Shown: positions 18,142 to 27,084 of the stretch, piece by piece | How the letters are laid out: each line of letters begins with the position of its first letter | How positions within the stretch are numbered: the first letter of the stretch is position 1 | Assembly: GCF_000686565.1 (NCBI RefSeq) | Contig: NZ_JMKW01000018.1 | Coordinates: forward strand, 1-46,017 | DNA length: 46,017 nt | Source of the DNA: Helicobacter bilis ATCC 51630 | GTDB lineage: Bacteria; Campylobacterota; Campylobacteria; Campylobacterales; Helicobacteraceae | Direction: 5' to 3' | The notes under the pieces: generated by a model | Database searches by the model: none | Seen by the model: only the letters and a program-made list of their open reading frames with translations | Told to the model about the DNA's origin: nothing | Made by a program: the position numbers and the translations under genes

Positions 18142-18864
18142 TCAATCATATCTCTTCCAATATGTCCTATCAAAAAAGTCGGCTTCATTTAGCAAGGCTT
18201 CAAAAGGTTTATATCTCTCTTTATAGCCCATGGATTTATGATTTTTTATCCAATATCCCGGATAGAAATATTTGAGATTTAGCTTTTTAGCAAGATTTAA
18301 TAGTAAGATAATATTTAGTGTGCCTAGACTTAGCTTTTCGTAATCATGATCGTAAAAAAAGTAATTTGCACTCATGGAGCTAAGCACAATGTCAAAATAA
18401 CTCACGCCAATAAGCCTACCATCGCGATACAGACACATTTCATAGCCAAAGTATTCACTCCCGGCAACAAATGAATTTGTATAACGAGACATATCGATAT
18501 TATTCATACTCCAGTTTTTTTTACGCATCATTTTTGTGTGATATTTCACATATAAGCACACTCTTGCATCATTTGTTAAAGGTCGTCTTATCTGTATGAT
18601 AGTATCGCTATTTTTTTTTAGAATCCGCTTCATGTTGGGGCTTATTTGAAACTCATCTACAAGTTGTCGTATCGTAATACATTCCTTACAATTAGGGCAT
18701 TGTGGCACGAAGAAATACTCACCAAAGCGGCGATACCCACGCTCAAGTAAGCCTTGATAGAAATATGGCGTGCAATCCTTAATACCTAAATATCGAAATT
18801 GACTTTCTTTATTTTCAAAGTAAGAACAAGGATGAAGCTCTGAAAAAAAATCAAAATATTCCAT
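18142..18864 (-). CDS. bpt: Aspartate/glutamate leucyltransferase (Bpt/Ate family)
   Basis: Aminoacyl-tRNA-protein transferase that adds Leu to N-terminal Asp/Glu, feeding the N-degron pathway (ClpS/ClpAP). The N-terminal half holds CSYF near residue 13 and CPNCKECITIRQLV near 55. The C-terminal GNAT-like half has DGRLIGVSYFDIV, YFFYDHDYEKLSLGT and YFYPGYWIKNHKSMGYKERYKP. It has 240 residues, as expected. It is the last gene of the minus-strand operon, starting six bases after the yhhQ stop. Confidence 0.92.
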   Translation of the reverse strand: MEYFDFFSELHPCSYFENKESQFRYLGIKDCTPYFYQGLLERGYRRFGEYFFVPQCPNCKECITIRQLVDEFQISPNMKRILKKNSDTIIQIRRPLTNDARVCLYVKYHTKMMRKKNWSMNNIDMSRYTNSFVAGSEYFGYEMCLYRDGRLIGVSYFDIVLSSMSANYFFYDHDYEKLSLGTLNIILLLNLAKKLNLKYFYPGYWIKNHKSMGYKERYKPFEALLNEADFFDRTYWKRYD

Positions 18865-18870
18865 ATACCA

Positions 18871-19512
18871 CTACTTCCCAATATAACGCACTTTTTTATA
18901 AGTTTTAATCGCAATAAGATAAAAGATGGGAATATCAAGTAGATTCACAAGCGATTTAATCCCATAATCAAATAAAAATAGCATAAACACATCATAATAA
19001 GGCAGAATCCCCAAAAATGCGATATGAAAAAATACAAAGGTATCAATACATTGTGCCATACACGCACTCACACCATTGCGAAACCACCAAAGACTAGGGA
19101 ATCTCTGCTTTAATCTATAAAATATCACAACATCTAAAAATTGTGCTACAAAAAAGGCGCTCACACTCGCTATCGCGATACGCAAAGCAAGGTGTGGCTC
19201 ATTTGAGATAAAGGCAATCGCACAAGATGGTAAAAATGCGATTAAAAGTCCATAGCGAAGCGCTTTTAATACATCTTTTCTACCATGCTTTTCACTCAAT
19301 ATATCCATAATTAGAAATGAAAGCGGATAGGTTAATGCCCCATAGGTAACATGACTTAGATTAAGCGTAATATCAATGAAAGGGATATGTACGCTACCGA
19401 TTGTAAAGCTTACAAAATAGTTAGAGGCAACTATTACGCATGTAAAGAGACTAATAGCGATTATAAATGTGTTTTTATTCATCGCCTTTTCCTTTGGTGG
19501 CATATAACTCAT
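18871..19512 (-). CDS. yhhQ: Queuosine precursor transporter (YhhQ family)
   Basis: Membrane transporter of the VUT/YhhQ family that imports queuosine precursors (preQ0/preQ1). About six spans are visible, with LSHVTYGALTYPLSFLIMDILSEKHGRKDVLKALRYG, the family hallmark, in the first third and a later MAQCIDTFVFFHIAFLG. The ATG at 19512 overlaps the stop of the upstream gene (ATGA), suggesting coupled translation. An alternative ATG at 19482 (MNKNTFII) has a good AAAGGA and may be the real start, giving 203 residues. Confidence 0.9.
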   Translation of the reverse strand: MSYMPPKEKAMNKNTFIIAISLFTCVIVASNYFVSFTIGSVHIPFIDITLNLSHVTYGALTYPLSFLIMDILSEKHGRKDVLKALRYGLLIAFLPSCAIAFISNEPHLALRIAIASVSAFFVAQFLDVVIFYRLKQRFPSLWWFRNGVSACMAQCIDTFVFFHIAFLGILPYYDVFMLFLFDYGIKSLVNLLDIPIFYLIAIKTYKKVRYIGK

Positions 19513-20033
19513 GCTATCTCTCCCTTATGTAGCTCCGATAGTTTCAATACAAATTCTACTTCACTTTTTGTAATACGCAATTCCTTAGAAATTGCATCGA
19601 TTGTATAGCCATTTTTAAAAAGATCTAGAATCTGCTTTTCATTTCTTTGTTGCGATGGGGCATTAAAATGCCCTAAACTTCGCAATCTCTCTTCTAATAC
19701 TAGAATCTTATCTTCAAAATATTCCCTATCACTTTGTAAGCCATGCTGCAATGATAAAATATCTGCTTTTAAATCTGCCATTGCCTTAAAGGCTTCTGTG
19801 TTTGGTTTTGCCTCAAGTGTGCGTTTTTCATTTTCCATAATCCATTTTTGAATCTTATAAATCTCTTTATACACATCTTCGATAGAAGCCTCTAGTCGCA
19901 CAAACTTTTTTGCACTCTCTTTTTCTTTCAGTGAGATATAAAGTAGCACAATAATAATCATAAGAATAAATAATCCCGCCATAATGACACTCATCATTTC
20001 ATAGCTAAGATTCATTGCATTTGTAATATTCAT
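19509..20033 (-). CDS. Membrane-anchored coiled-coil protein with C-terminal HTH
   Basis: Function not known to me. The 174-residue protein starts at ATG 20033 (MNITNAMNL), five bases after AAAGGGG. One membrane segment lies at about residues 13-33 (MMSVIMAGLFILMIIIVLLYI), followed by about 90 charged, coiled-coil-prone residues. A helix-turn-helix-like tail follows (ILDLFKNGYTIDAISKELRITKSEVEFVLKL, about 135-165), of the small DNA-binding type that follows a membrane anchor in DUF6115-like proteins. It overlaps yhhQ by four bases and follows the 20050-20604 gene by 16 bases. Confidence 0.7.
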   Translation of the reverse strand: MNITNAMNLSYEMMSVIMAGLFILMIIIVLLYISLKEKESAKKFVRLEASIEDVYKEIYKIQKWIMENEKRTLEAKPNTEAFKAMADLKADILSLQHGLQSDREYFEDKILVLEERLRSLGHFNAPSQQRNEKQILDLFKNGYTIDAISKELRITKSEVEFVLKLSELHKGEIA

Positions 20034-20049
20034 ATAGCCCCTTTCATTA

Positions 20050-20604
20050 TTATAGATTCTGTGTTTTTCGTGCTTTAAGCATTTCTCGCTCAATACTTAC
20101 AATATAGCTATCATAATCTTTCAAGTCTCTATCTGCCATCTTTTTTATCTGTAAAATTTGTGTATCTTTTGCGATAGCAAATAAAGGCACACATCGCACT
20201 GGAAACACAGGCAAAAAAAGTCGCACATAATACTGCTTTTCTATCTCAAGTGATGCAGAATCTAGCATTGTAGAATCTAGAATAATAGCCCCATGTCCTA
20301 ACTGCTTGGTATGAATGCTATGCTGCAAGGGAATGTATTTTTCGTGAGAATCTGTTATAAGATTCTCAAGATGCTCTAACTTCTTATAAATATGCACTAG
20401 CATTTCACCAAGTATAGCCGTGCCACCACCGCATTTACAATCACCGCTTTTTGCCTTGAGTGAAGATAGCCACTTATCAATAGAGTTTGCATGTAATTGC
20501 GTAATGACTTCATATTCCTTGATAGCCTCCAACTCTATAGAATCATCAAGGACTTGTAACTCTATCCGCAAACTCGCATCAACCAAGCGTGTTTCTAAAT
20601 CCAT
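20050..20604 (-). CDS. Conserved hypothetical protein (PilZ-like region possible)
   Basis: A 184-residue soluble protein without recognised motifs. The first 90 residues are helical and acidic, with CKCGGGTA near residue 56. The C-terminal part (YYVRLFLPVFPVRCVPLFAIAKDTQ) reads as beta strands and could be a degenerate PilZ-like barrel, which is speculation. The ATG at 20604 follows GAGG by seven bases and lies one base after the mqnP stop, so it is translationally linked to it. It sits second in the mqnP-bpt operon. Confidence 0.65.
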   Translation of the reverse strand: MDLETRLVDASLRIELQVLDDSIELEAIKEYEVITQLHANSIDKWLSSLKAKSGDCKCGGGTAILGEMLVHIYKKLEHLENLITDSHEKYIPLQHSIHTKQLGHGAIILDSTMLDSASLEIEKQYYVRLFLPVFPVRCVPLFAIAKDTQILQIKKMADRDLKDYDSYIVSIEREMLKARKTQNL

Positions 20605-20605
20605 A

Positions 20606-21484
20606 CTAAAACCTCACTATGCTATCTAAAATAATGAAAAATAAAAAGACAAAGCCCAAATATCCATTCGTTGTAAAAAATGCACGGGGGATATTACAAA
20701 AATCCTTTCTCACAATCACATGCTCATAAAAAAGCATACAAGCCGATAAAATAAGCCCCACAATAGCAAGATGATAAGTCGTGCTAAAACGCAAGAATAA
20801 ACCCCAGAAAAACACAGAAAAGATATGAAAAATCCGTGCTATTTGCAACGCATTCTCCGCACCAAATCGTGCAGGTATAGAGTAGAGATTATGTCTTTTA
20901 TCATGCTCTATATCTTGCAAGGAATATAAAATATCAAATCCAGCCACCCAAAATAGCACTCCAAGACTAAGAAAAATAGTCCATACATGCACAGCACCAC
21001 TTACTGCAATATCCCCAGCAATAGGGGCTAGTCCAAGCGATAAGCCAAGCACTAAATGTGCAAGACATGAGAATCTTTTCATCACACTATAAACACCAAG
21101 TATAAATAAAAATGGAAAAGATAGCTTAAAAGCCAAATCGTTGATAAGATAGCTTACAAAGACAAATAGCACGGCATTTATCACGCAAAAAAGAAGTAAA
21201 GCAGGAAGACTCAAGCGACCATCAACACTTGGGCGATTTTTTGTCCGCTCATTTGTAGAATCTATATCTCTATCACAAAGCCGATTAAAAGCCATCGCAA
21301 AATTACGCGCAGTAATCAGGGCAAAAGCACATAAAAAAAGCGTTTTAAACCCAAAAAATCCGCTATCATAAAATGCGTTTGATGATACAATCATAGCAAT
21401 CACAATAAAACTTGCACTAAAAATGGTATGCTCAAACATTACCAATTCGCTTAAGGTTTGTAATTGCTTTTTTAATCTTTCCAT
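20606..21484 (-). CDS. mqnP: UbiA-family prenyltransferase, probable MqnP
   Basis: Membrane prenyltransferase with about eight to nine spans. The two Asp-rich motifs are present: NRLCDRDIDSTNERTKNRP near residue 70 and DILYSLQDIEHDKR near 190. Helicobacter makes menaquinone by the futalosine route, where the UbiA homologue MqnP prenylates the naphthoate precursor; this assignment is by family and genus. I use ATG 21484 (MERLKKQLQ); an upstream TTG at 21502 would add six residues, and neither has a strong Shine-Dalgarno. It heads the operon running to bpt. Confidence 0.85.
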   Translation of the reverse strand: MERLKKQLQTLSELVMFEHTIFSASFIVIAMIVSSNAFYDSGFFGFKTLFLCAFALITARNFAMAFNRLCDRDIDSTNERTKNRPSVDGRLSLPALLLFCVINAVLFVFVSYLINDLAFKLSFPFLFILGVYSVMKRFSCLAHLVLGLSLGLAPIAGDIAVSGAVHVWTIFLSLGVLFWVAGFDILYSLQDIEHDKRHNLYSIPARFGAENALQIARIFHIFSVFFWGLFLRFSTTYHLAIVGLILSACMLFYEHVIVRKDFCNIPRAFFTTNGYLGFVFLFFIILDSIVRF

Positions 21485-21834
21485 GAGAAACTGCACTTTC
21501 AATATAATCTAAATAAGCTTTATTCTTGTATTTATTAAGTTATTTTAAATCTTTAACTATAACTTAAAATTGCTGAAAAATCAATAATACGATATGCTTT
21601 TGTTTGTTATATGTCTTGTAAGAAATACTTAGCGAGATTCTAGAGACTAGTATATTATATGTTGGACTATATAGAATCTAGTTTAAGATTCACAAAAGTT
21701 TTATTTTGCTTGACATACATGTAGCAAATTAGGTCGTATTCTAGAAATTTTGCCTTGCCTACATAACGCATGAATATGAGTTTGTTGATATTTTTTGCTA
21801 AAATTTTAGCTGACATTTGTTTTAAGGGGTTATT
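21485..21834. other. Divergent spacer between mqnP and rnc
   Basis: About 350 bases with promoters presumably on both sides. No gene seen. TAAAAT near 21800 could serve as the rnc -10 box. AGATTCT/AGAATCT occurs twice. Confidence 0.35.
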
Positions 21835-22521
21835 TTGGAAACAACACTACCACCACATATCCATATATTGGAGCAGAAGCTAAACTACACATTTAAGAAT
21901 AAGAAAAAATTAGCAGAGGCATTAGCACATAAATCTTTCAAAAAGCCTTATAATAACGAGCGTTTGGAGTTTTTAGGTGATGCTGTGCTTGATTTAGTTG
22001 TAGGGGAGTATCTTTTTGAGACATTTACGCAAAAAAATGAAGGTTCATTGTCAAAAATGCGTGCATCTTTGGTGAATGAAGCTTCATTTTGTAAGCTTGC
22101 TCGTTCTATTGATTTAGGTAAATATCTTAATCTATCTACTTCAGAAATTAATAATGGAGGGAGATTAAAAGCAAGTATTTTGAGTAATGCTTTTGAGGCG
22201 ATTATGGCGGTAATCTATCTTGAATCTGGGCTAGATTCTGTAAAACGCGTGTTTTATCCTATTCTGCATAATGAATTTCGTATTAATGAAGAGTTACTAA
22301 CAAGTGATTATAAGTCAAGCTTACAGGAATACACACAAGAGAGATTTGGCTGTATCCCAAGCTATGAAATGCTCTCACAAGAAGGACCAGATCATAAAAA
22401 GATCTTTACCATGCAAGTAAAGATTCAAAATAAAATATATGCGAGTGCAAATGGTGTAAGCAAGAAAGCAGCCCAACAAGCCGCCGCAAAACTCACATTA
22501 CAGATACTGCAACAAATGTGA
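21835..22521 (+). CDS. rnc: Ribonuclease III
   Basis: Double-strand-specific endoribonuclease for rRNA processing and sRNA/antisense turnover. The catalytic signature NERLEFLGDAVLDLVVGEY is near residue 41, and the later acidic residues are in SNAFEAIMAVIYLESG. The C-terminal dsRNA-binding domain (about 155-228) ends GVSKKAAQQAAAKLTLQIL. The start is TTG at 21835, six bases after AAGGGG. It has 228 residues, as expected. RNase III would be the enzyme to cleave a toxin mRNA-antisense duplex like the one proposed near 45258. Confidence 0.96.
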   Translation: METTLPPHIHILEQKLNYTFKNKKKLAEALAHKSFKKPYNNERLEFLGDAVLDLVVGEYLFETFTQKNEGSLSKMRASLVNEASFCKLARSIDLGKYLNLSTSEINNGGRLKASILSNAFEAIMAVIYLESGLDSVKRVFYPILHNEFRINEELLTSDYKSSLQEYTQERFGCIPSYEMLSQEGPDHKKIFTMQVKIQNKIYASANGVSKKAAQQAAAKLTLQILQQM

Positions 22522-22699
22522 TGGGCTACATAATGCTTTTGTGTGTTTGCTTACCTTTGAGAATATAAAATTTAAAAACGGATATTGTTTTGCTATAATT
22601 TTTTCTCAACATAAATTCATTATTGACAAGAGATCTTATTGTAATTAAGTTTGCTAGTAATGAGTATTTGGGATTTACAATATTAAAACAAGGAAAAAC

Positions 22700-22909
22700 A
22701 TGGCAAAAGATTCAAATGGAACAACGCTAAATGCTGGTGATAGCGTCAGCGTTATTAAAGACTTAAAAGTAAAAGGCGCACAAAATACAATCAAGCGAGG
22801 AACAACAATAAAAAACATACGCTTAACAGATAAAGATGATGAAATCGAAGCGAAAGTGGATAAATGTGGTGTTGTGGTCTTAAAAACTTGCTTTTTGAAG
22901 AAAGTATAG
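22700..22909 (+). CDS. Short PhnA/YjdM-type protein (C-terminal domain only)
   Basis: A 69-residue protein matching the C-terminal domain of PhnA/YjdM: SNGTTLNAGDSVSVIKDLKVKGA, then KRGTTIKNIRLT and VVLKTCFLKKV. The usual protein is about 110 residues with an N-terminal zinc ribbon, which is missing here. A clean AAGGA before the ATG argues that this is the natural form. The old name (alkylphosphonate uptake) is not a proven function. It stands alone, 178 bases after rnc, with its 3' end facing the rpsR end across a repeat-bearing spacer. Confidence 0.85.
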   Translation: MAKDSNGTTLNAGDSVSVIKDLKVKGAQNTIKRGTTIKNIRLTDKDDEIEAKVDKCGVVVLKTCFLKKV

Positions 22910-23374
22910 AATCTATATGGCATATTCTCTTGTATCTTGACTAGTAAAGGTTTGCTTTAGTGGCTATGAATGAAAAATGCAGATAATAAACTAGAAAAGT
23001 TACATATTTAGCTATTCAAAGTATGTGCAAACTATTTCAACAGCTTCTATGGCTCACTTTTTATCAACGCCAAATATTTCTCGCGACAAAAACGCAATAA
23101 TAATAAGTTAGGTATGAGATAAAAACTACAGAATCTAAAAACTATCATTTTGAGTGTAGCAAAAAACCCCCTTAATCCTTAAAATATTTCGCCTTTTTTC
23201 AAAGGCTTAACATGACAAGAATCTAGAGAATAAGACAATAGAGAATAAAAACGCTTTTAACAAAGTATAAACTGCAATTACTACTTCTCATGTAGCGAGT
23301 TTAACTTTAGCGAAGCGATATTAGAATATACTATAATTGATAGATAAGCTCTAAATAAAGGTGCTGAATCTAAA
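22910..23374. repeat. Convergent spacer with an inverted pair of REP-like palindromes
   Basis: No gene seen. A plus-strand degenerate copy (ATCATTTTGAGTGTAGC) lies at 23143-23168. A minus-strand copy lies at 23186-23219 (TTGTCATGTTAAGCC on the minus strand), with the stem GCCTTT against AAAGGC. Facing copies 40 bases apart resemble a BIME-type arrangement. The spacer separates the 3' ends of the PhnA-type gene and rpsR. Confidence 0.55.
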
Positions 23375-23629
23375 TTACAATTTAAAAGGATTCTCAACAA
23401 CTTTCTTTCTATCTACAACATAAGGTATAAGTGCCATGTGTCTTGCTCTTTTGATAGCTACCTCAACTCTTTCTTGCCATTTTTTAGAGTTTCCTGTAAG
23501 ACGACGAGGCATGATTTTATAACGCTCTGAAAGTGAATGCTTTAAAAGCTCAACATCTTTATAATCAATAAAATCAATCTTTGCCTCTGTATATTTACAA
23601 TACCTTTTTGAATATTTTTTTCTTTCCAT
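23375..23629 (-). CDS. rpsR: Ribosomal protein S18
   Basis: An 84-residue small-subunit protein. [27 protein letters not shown] and the S18 signature [33 protein letters not shown] are intact. It is the last gene of the rpsF-ssb-rpsR operon, 31 bases after ssb, the standard arrangement in Helicobacter and many other bacteria. Confidence 0.97.
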   Translation of the reverse strand: MERKKYSKRYCKYTEAKIDFIDYKDVELLKHSLSERYKIMPRRLTGNSKKWQERVEVAIKRARHMALIPYVVDRKKVVENPFKL

Positions 23630-23660
23630 GTGTTTCCTTTCGTATAAAATTTCTCAACAT

Positions 23661-24221
23661 TTAAAATGGAATCTCTTCGTCATCAACATTAATGACTGGC
23701 GGTTCTACACTGCCACCTTGCATTCCCGTATTGTTATTTTGCTGCGTGTTTTGTGAATACGGATTGCCAACATTTCTGTCGTAGGGCTGCGACTGATAGT
23801 TTTGCTGTTGATTATAGTTAGAATCATAGTTGCTACCATAACCATTTGCATAGCTATTTGTCTGCCCATAAGCATTCTGCCCATACTCGCTTTGTTGCTT
23901 TGTGTCAAGCATTTGCATACTTTCCGCAATGATTGTATGCTTGCTTCTTTTTCCACCTTGCTGATCAGTCCATGTTTCAAAGTTAAGGCGACCTTCTATA
24001 AGCACCTTAGAACCTTTTCTTAGATACTGATTAGCCACTTCCGCGGTGCGTCCAAAAAGTGTTACATCAACAAAACAAGTATCATCAACCTGCATACCAT
24101 CGGCTTTCTTGTATCTGCGATTAGAAGCTAATCCAAATGTTGCAAGTGCAGATCCTGTGTTAAGATAACGCAGCTCAACATCTCTTGTGAGATTGCCTAC
24201 CATAATCACCTTATTAAACAT
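23661..24221 (-). CDS. ssb: Single-stranded DNA-binding protein
   Basis: A 186-residue SSB. The N-terminal OB fold (1-105) begins MFNKVIMVGNLTRDVELRYL and continues VDVTLFGRTAEVANQYLRKGSKVLIEGRL. A Gln/Asn/Tyr-rich linker follows, about 60 residues long. The acidic partner-binding tip is DDEEIPF (consensus DDDIPF). It lies between rpsF and rpsR. Confidence 0.97.
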   Translation of the reverse strand: MFNKVIMVGNLTRDVELRYLNTGSALATFGLASNRRYKKADGMQVDDTCFVDVTLFGRTAEVANQYLRKGSKVLIEGRLNFETWTDQQGGKRSKHTIIAESMQMLDTKQQSEYGQNAYGQTNSYANGYGSNYDSNYNQQQNYQSQPYDRNVGNPYSQNTQQNNNTGMQGGSVEPPVINVDDEEIPF

Positions 24222-24243
24222 AACAACAAGCCTTACCTATACC

Positions 24244-24681
24244 TTAAAGTCCTGCCTGAGAAGATTGCTCTTCGTTTTGGACATTCTCTTTTTTAGGTGT
24301 TCTCTCTGCCCTATCTTCATCTTTTTTGAGAGTTCTAGGCTTTTCTGGCTTCTTTGCTCTCTCAACAAGTGTTTTCCATGCTTCTTGCTCTTTCTTGCTC
24401 TCATATTTAATGACAATAAATCGCAATACCTCTTCATTAATGCCATACAATCGCTCAAGCTCTGCAATCAAAGTTGGATCCGCTTTAAAGTAAATGCAAA
24501 AGTAGTAACCCCTGCTATTCTTCTTTATTTGATATGCTAGATTACGCATACCCATATCCAAACAAGTCTCAATATGACCACCATTTTTTAAGATAACTTC
24601 TTTAAAAAAGTCTATCTTTGCCTTAATTTCCTCTTCGACAAGTGTCGGTTTTAAAATAAACGCCGTTTCATAATGACGCAT
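24244..24681 (-). CDS. rpsF: Ribosomal protein S6
   Basis: A 145-residue small-subunit protein that pairs with S18 on the 30S platform. [14 protein letters not shown], then [18 protein letters not shown] and [11 protein letters not shown] are the S6 core (about 1-97). The Lys/Glu-rich tail of about 48 residues is longer than in E. coli but common in epsilonproteobacteria. It heads the operon, with a TATAAT box at 24747-24752. Confidence 0.97.
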   Translation of the reverse strand: MRHYETAFILKPTLVEEEIKAKIDFFKEVILKNGGHIETCLDMGMRNLAYQIKKNSRGYYFCIYFKADPTLIAELERLYGINEEVLRFIVIKYESKKEQEAWKTLVERAKKPEKPRTLKKDEDRAERTPKKENVQNEEQSSQAGL

Positions 24682-24746
24682 ACATTCTCCTTATGGTTTC
24701 CGCCCCAAACACAATATGCTTGGAGCAAGGTTTTTTTGGAAATGGG

Positions 24747-24752
24747 ATTATA
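24747..24752 (-). promoter_or_regulatory. -10 box for rpsF-ssb-rpsR
   Basis: Minus-strand TATAAT within TGATATAAT (extended -10 form), directly after the holA stop codon. It gives a leader of about 60 bases and allows the ribosomal operon to be transcribed apart from holA. Confidence 0.6.
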
Positions 24753-25742
24753 TCATAAAATTTGCTGAATTGCTATTAAATGTTGCATAACTACATCTTT
24801 TCCTTGTAGTTGTTGCACACGCCATGTATTTATAATGTCAAAAAGCATGAGATATTTTTCTGTTGTGATTTTGAGGCTTCGCCTTTGCCATACATTAAAA
24901 AGCTGTGGCGGGGCTTTATAGCCTAGCACTTCTTTAGAATCCATATTGCCATGCGTTTTTGAATGTCCATAAAGCTTAAAGAGAATATAAAAATATCGTG
25001 TAATCTCACGCAAAAGCTCCATATTATCCATACCTTCATCATGCAATACCTGAAGTGTTAAGCCCAAATGCCATTGTTTATCAAATAAGCAGTTCAGTAA
25101 AGATTCTAACTTTACATCACCGAGACTATAACTTAGCTCTTCTATTAACTGCGGTGTGATTGTCTCATAATAGATAAATTTAGTAAGCTCATTATGCGCG
25201 ATAGCTAAATCATCATGCTGCACATCAAGCAAGAAGTTAAGCAATGAAGAATCTACCTTTAATCCAAGCTCACACGCCCGATTGTATAGAATCTTTACCA
25301 TATCATCGCGAAATGGCGGATAAAGCCTTACTTCAAATATATCTTTTAGCTTTGCAGTCGGCTTAAAAGGTGCCGCCATAGCTTTGAATCTTTTTGCATA
25401 TTCTGCGTCTGTGATTGTTGGCGATTTCAAAAATTCCACAATTAAAAAGCTATTAGCATTATGCTCTAGCATATAGAGTATATCTTGCATTTGCTTTTTA
25501 TTTAATGTTGCATAAAGCTTTAAGGCGAGAATATTTACCCCGCCAAAAAGGCTATTTACACCCAGACAATTTAACACTTCTTGATGATCGTATTCCTCAA
25601 AATACATACGCCGACATTCGCTATTTAGCTTTTTTAGAATCATATTAGAATAATATGAAATCAAAAAATCACTATCGCCATATAGCAAAATTGCCCGTGG
25701 CACTCCACTAAGCAAAAACTTATCAAGCATTGCTCTTGTCAT
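24753..25742 (-). CDS. holA: DNA polymerase III delta subunit
   Basis: Clamp-loader subunit that opens the beta clamp. The 329-residue protein is divergent but has the HolA layout: ILLYGDSDFLISYYSN at the start, LKLYATLNKKQMQDILYML, LIVEFLKSP, then a middle helical domain (LLNFLLDVQHDDLAIAHNELTKFIYY) and the C-terminal collar LLREITRYFYILFKLY. H. pylori has the same order (holA before rpsF-ssb-rpsR), which supports the call. The start ATG 25742 has only a weak TAGG; an ATG four codons further in is an alternative. Confidence 0.85.
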   Translation of the reverse strand: MTRAMLDKFLLSGVPRAILLYGDSDFLISYYSNMILKKLNSECRRMYFEEYDHQEVLNCLGVNSLFGGVNILALKLYATLNKKQMQDILYMLEHNANSFLIVEFLKSPTITDAEYAKRFKAMAAPFKPTAKLKDIFEVRLYPPFRDDMVKILYNRACELGLKVDSSLLNFLLDVQHDDLAIAHNELTKFIYYETITPQLIEELSYSLGDVKLESLLNCLFDKQWHLGLTLQVLHDEGMDNMELLREITRYFYILFKLYGHSKTHGNMDSKEVLGYKAPPQLFNVWQRRSLKITTEKYLMLFDIINTWRVQQLQGKDVVMQHLIAIQQIL

Positions 25743-25772
25743 ATTACCTACTTAGTTTGAGATTCCGTAATT

Positions 25773-26327
25773 CTAAGCCCTTGTTAAAGGCACTTGCAAT
25801 CCTTCATATAAGCCTTTATATACATCTTCACCCACTAAGGCTTTTGTGATAGCAAGACCAAACAAAATAGCAGTTGCGGGACCAGCAGAAGTGATGACAT
25901 TATCTCTTATTACCACTGCTTCATTTAGCCTTTTTGCATTTATGCCCTCTTCACAACCCGGGTAACAAGTGAATTCACTTGATAATACACCTGCTTTATT
26001 CAATACAATTGGTGAAGCACAGATGGCTGCTACAATCTTTTTATCTTTATGTAGCCTTTGTATGATTTCTAGAATCTTAGCATTATTGGATAGATTCTGC
26101 ATACCTTCGAAACCACCTGCAAGAGCTATGCCATCAAGTGAGTTTATATCTATGCTAGATAGTGCTAACTCCGCTTTAATCTCAATGCCATTTGCACCCT
26201 TAATATTACCACTAGATTCTAATCCAGCGACTAAAACTTCCACTCCAGCCCTTCGCAATACATCAACAATGCCTATAAATTCAGCCTCTTCAAAACCTTG
26301 TGCTAATGGGACCAATACGCGTTTCAT
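25773..26327 (-). CDS. DJ-1/PfpI (YajL-type) family protein
   Basis: A 184-residue glutamine-amidotransferase-like fold protein of the DJ-1/YajL group, associated with carbonyl/oxidative stress protection and disputed deglycase activity. The conserved Glu (GFEEAEFIG), the nucleophile-elbow Cys (VAAICASPIVL near residue 103) and SAGPATAILFGLAI are present. AGAGGA precedes the ATG. It is 30 bases upstream of holA on the same strand. Confidence 0.9.
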   Translation of the reverse strand: MKRVLVPLAQGFEEAEFIGIVDVLRRAGVEVLVAGLESSGNIKGANGIEIKAELALSSIDINSLDGIALAGGFEGMQNLSNNAKILEIIQRLHKDKKIVAAICASPIVLNKAGVLSSEFTCYPGCEEGINAKRLNEAVVIRDNVITSAGPATAILFGLAITKALVGEDVYKGLYEGLQVPLTRA

Positions 26328-26477
26328 GTCTTATCCTCTCTTAATCAAAATGCTACACTCTATCTAAAAATATTTAAGGCTTAGTAATTAAAAATTAAAT
26401 TGCCTTTTATCTGTAAAAAATGTAAAATACATTTCACATATTTTAACATTACATAAAATCAATATTTTAGGATAGTT

Positions 26478-26960
26478 ATGCAATCTTTATTTCATATCGT
26501 GCTTGTAGAACCACAGATTCCACAAAATACAGGCAATATAGGCAGACTTTGTGTCGCAGCAAATGCAGTGCTGCATTTAATCCACCCTTTAGGATTTAGC
26601 ACAAAAGAAAAAGACTTAAAACGGGCTGGACTTGATTACTGGCAACACTTAAAAGTGTATGAATGGGCGAATTTCGAATCTTTTTGGCAAACACATACAC
26701 CAGATGCTACGCATTTTTTCTTTAGCACAAAGGCAAAAAAGCTATATTTTGAAGCGGATTTAAAACACGGAGCATTTTTATATTTTGGTAGAGAAGATGC
26801 AGGACTTCCCTTGCACATTTTAGAATCTTTTAAAAATCAAATCTATAAGATTCCCATGCAAAAGGGTGTGCGTAGCATTAATCTTGCGACAAGTGCTGGG
26901 GCAGTGCTATATGAAGCGGTGCGACAATCTCATATATATGAAAGTTGGGATAATATATAA
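26478..26960 (+). CDS. trmL: tRNA (cytidine/uridine-34-2'-O)-methyltransferase
   Basis: SPOUT-family methyltransferase that modifies the wobble base of tRNA-Leu isoacceptors. The knotted-fold motifs are VLVEPQIPQNTGNIGRLC at the start, LYFGREDAGLP in the middle and KIPMQKGVRSINLATSAGAVLYEAVRQ at the end. It has 160 residues, the minimal TrmL form. AGGAT precedes the ATG at 26478. Confidence 0.93.
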   Translation: MQSLFHIVLVEPQIPQNTGNIGRLCVAANAVLHLIHPLGFSTKEKDLKRAGLDYWQHLKVYEWANFESFWQTHTPDATHFFFSTKAKKLYFEADLKHGAFLYFGREDAGLPLHILESFKNQIYKIPMQKGVRSINLATSAGAVLYEAVRQSHIYESWDNI

Positions 26961-27051
26961 AAGATTCTAAAACTTTGATAATTTGCAGAGTTTCTTTATA
27001 GAAATTTTAGAAAAATAGATTCTAAAACTTGCGCTAATGCTAACAAAACGC

Positions 27052-27057
27052 TACAAT
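27052..27057 (+). promoter_or_regulatory. -10 box before the aminotransferase gene
   Basis: TACAAT, 28 bases before the start codon at 27085. Confidence 0.45.
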
Positions 27058-27084
27058 ATTTACAATCTATTGTAGGAGTAAGCC

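Noticed and set aside
23705-23980. Alternative frames over ssb, rpsF, holA, dnaG and others
   Set aside because: They overlap well-recognised genes in other frames and lack ribosome sites.
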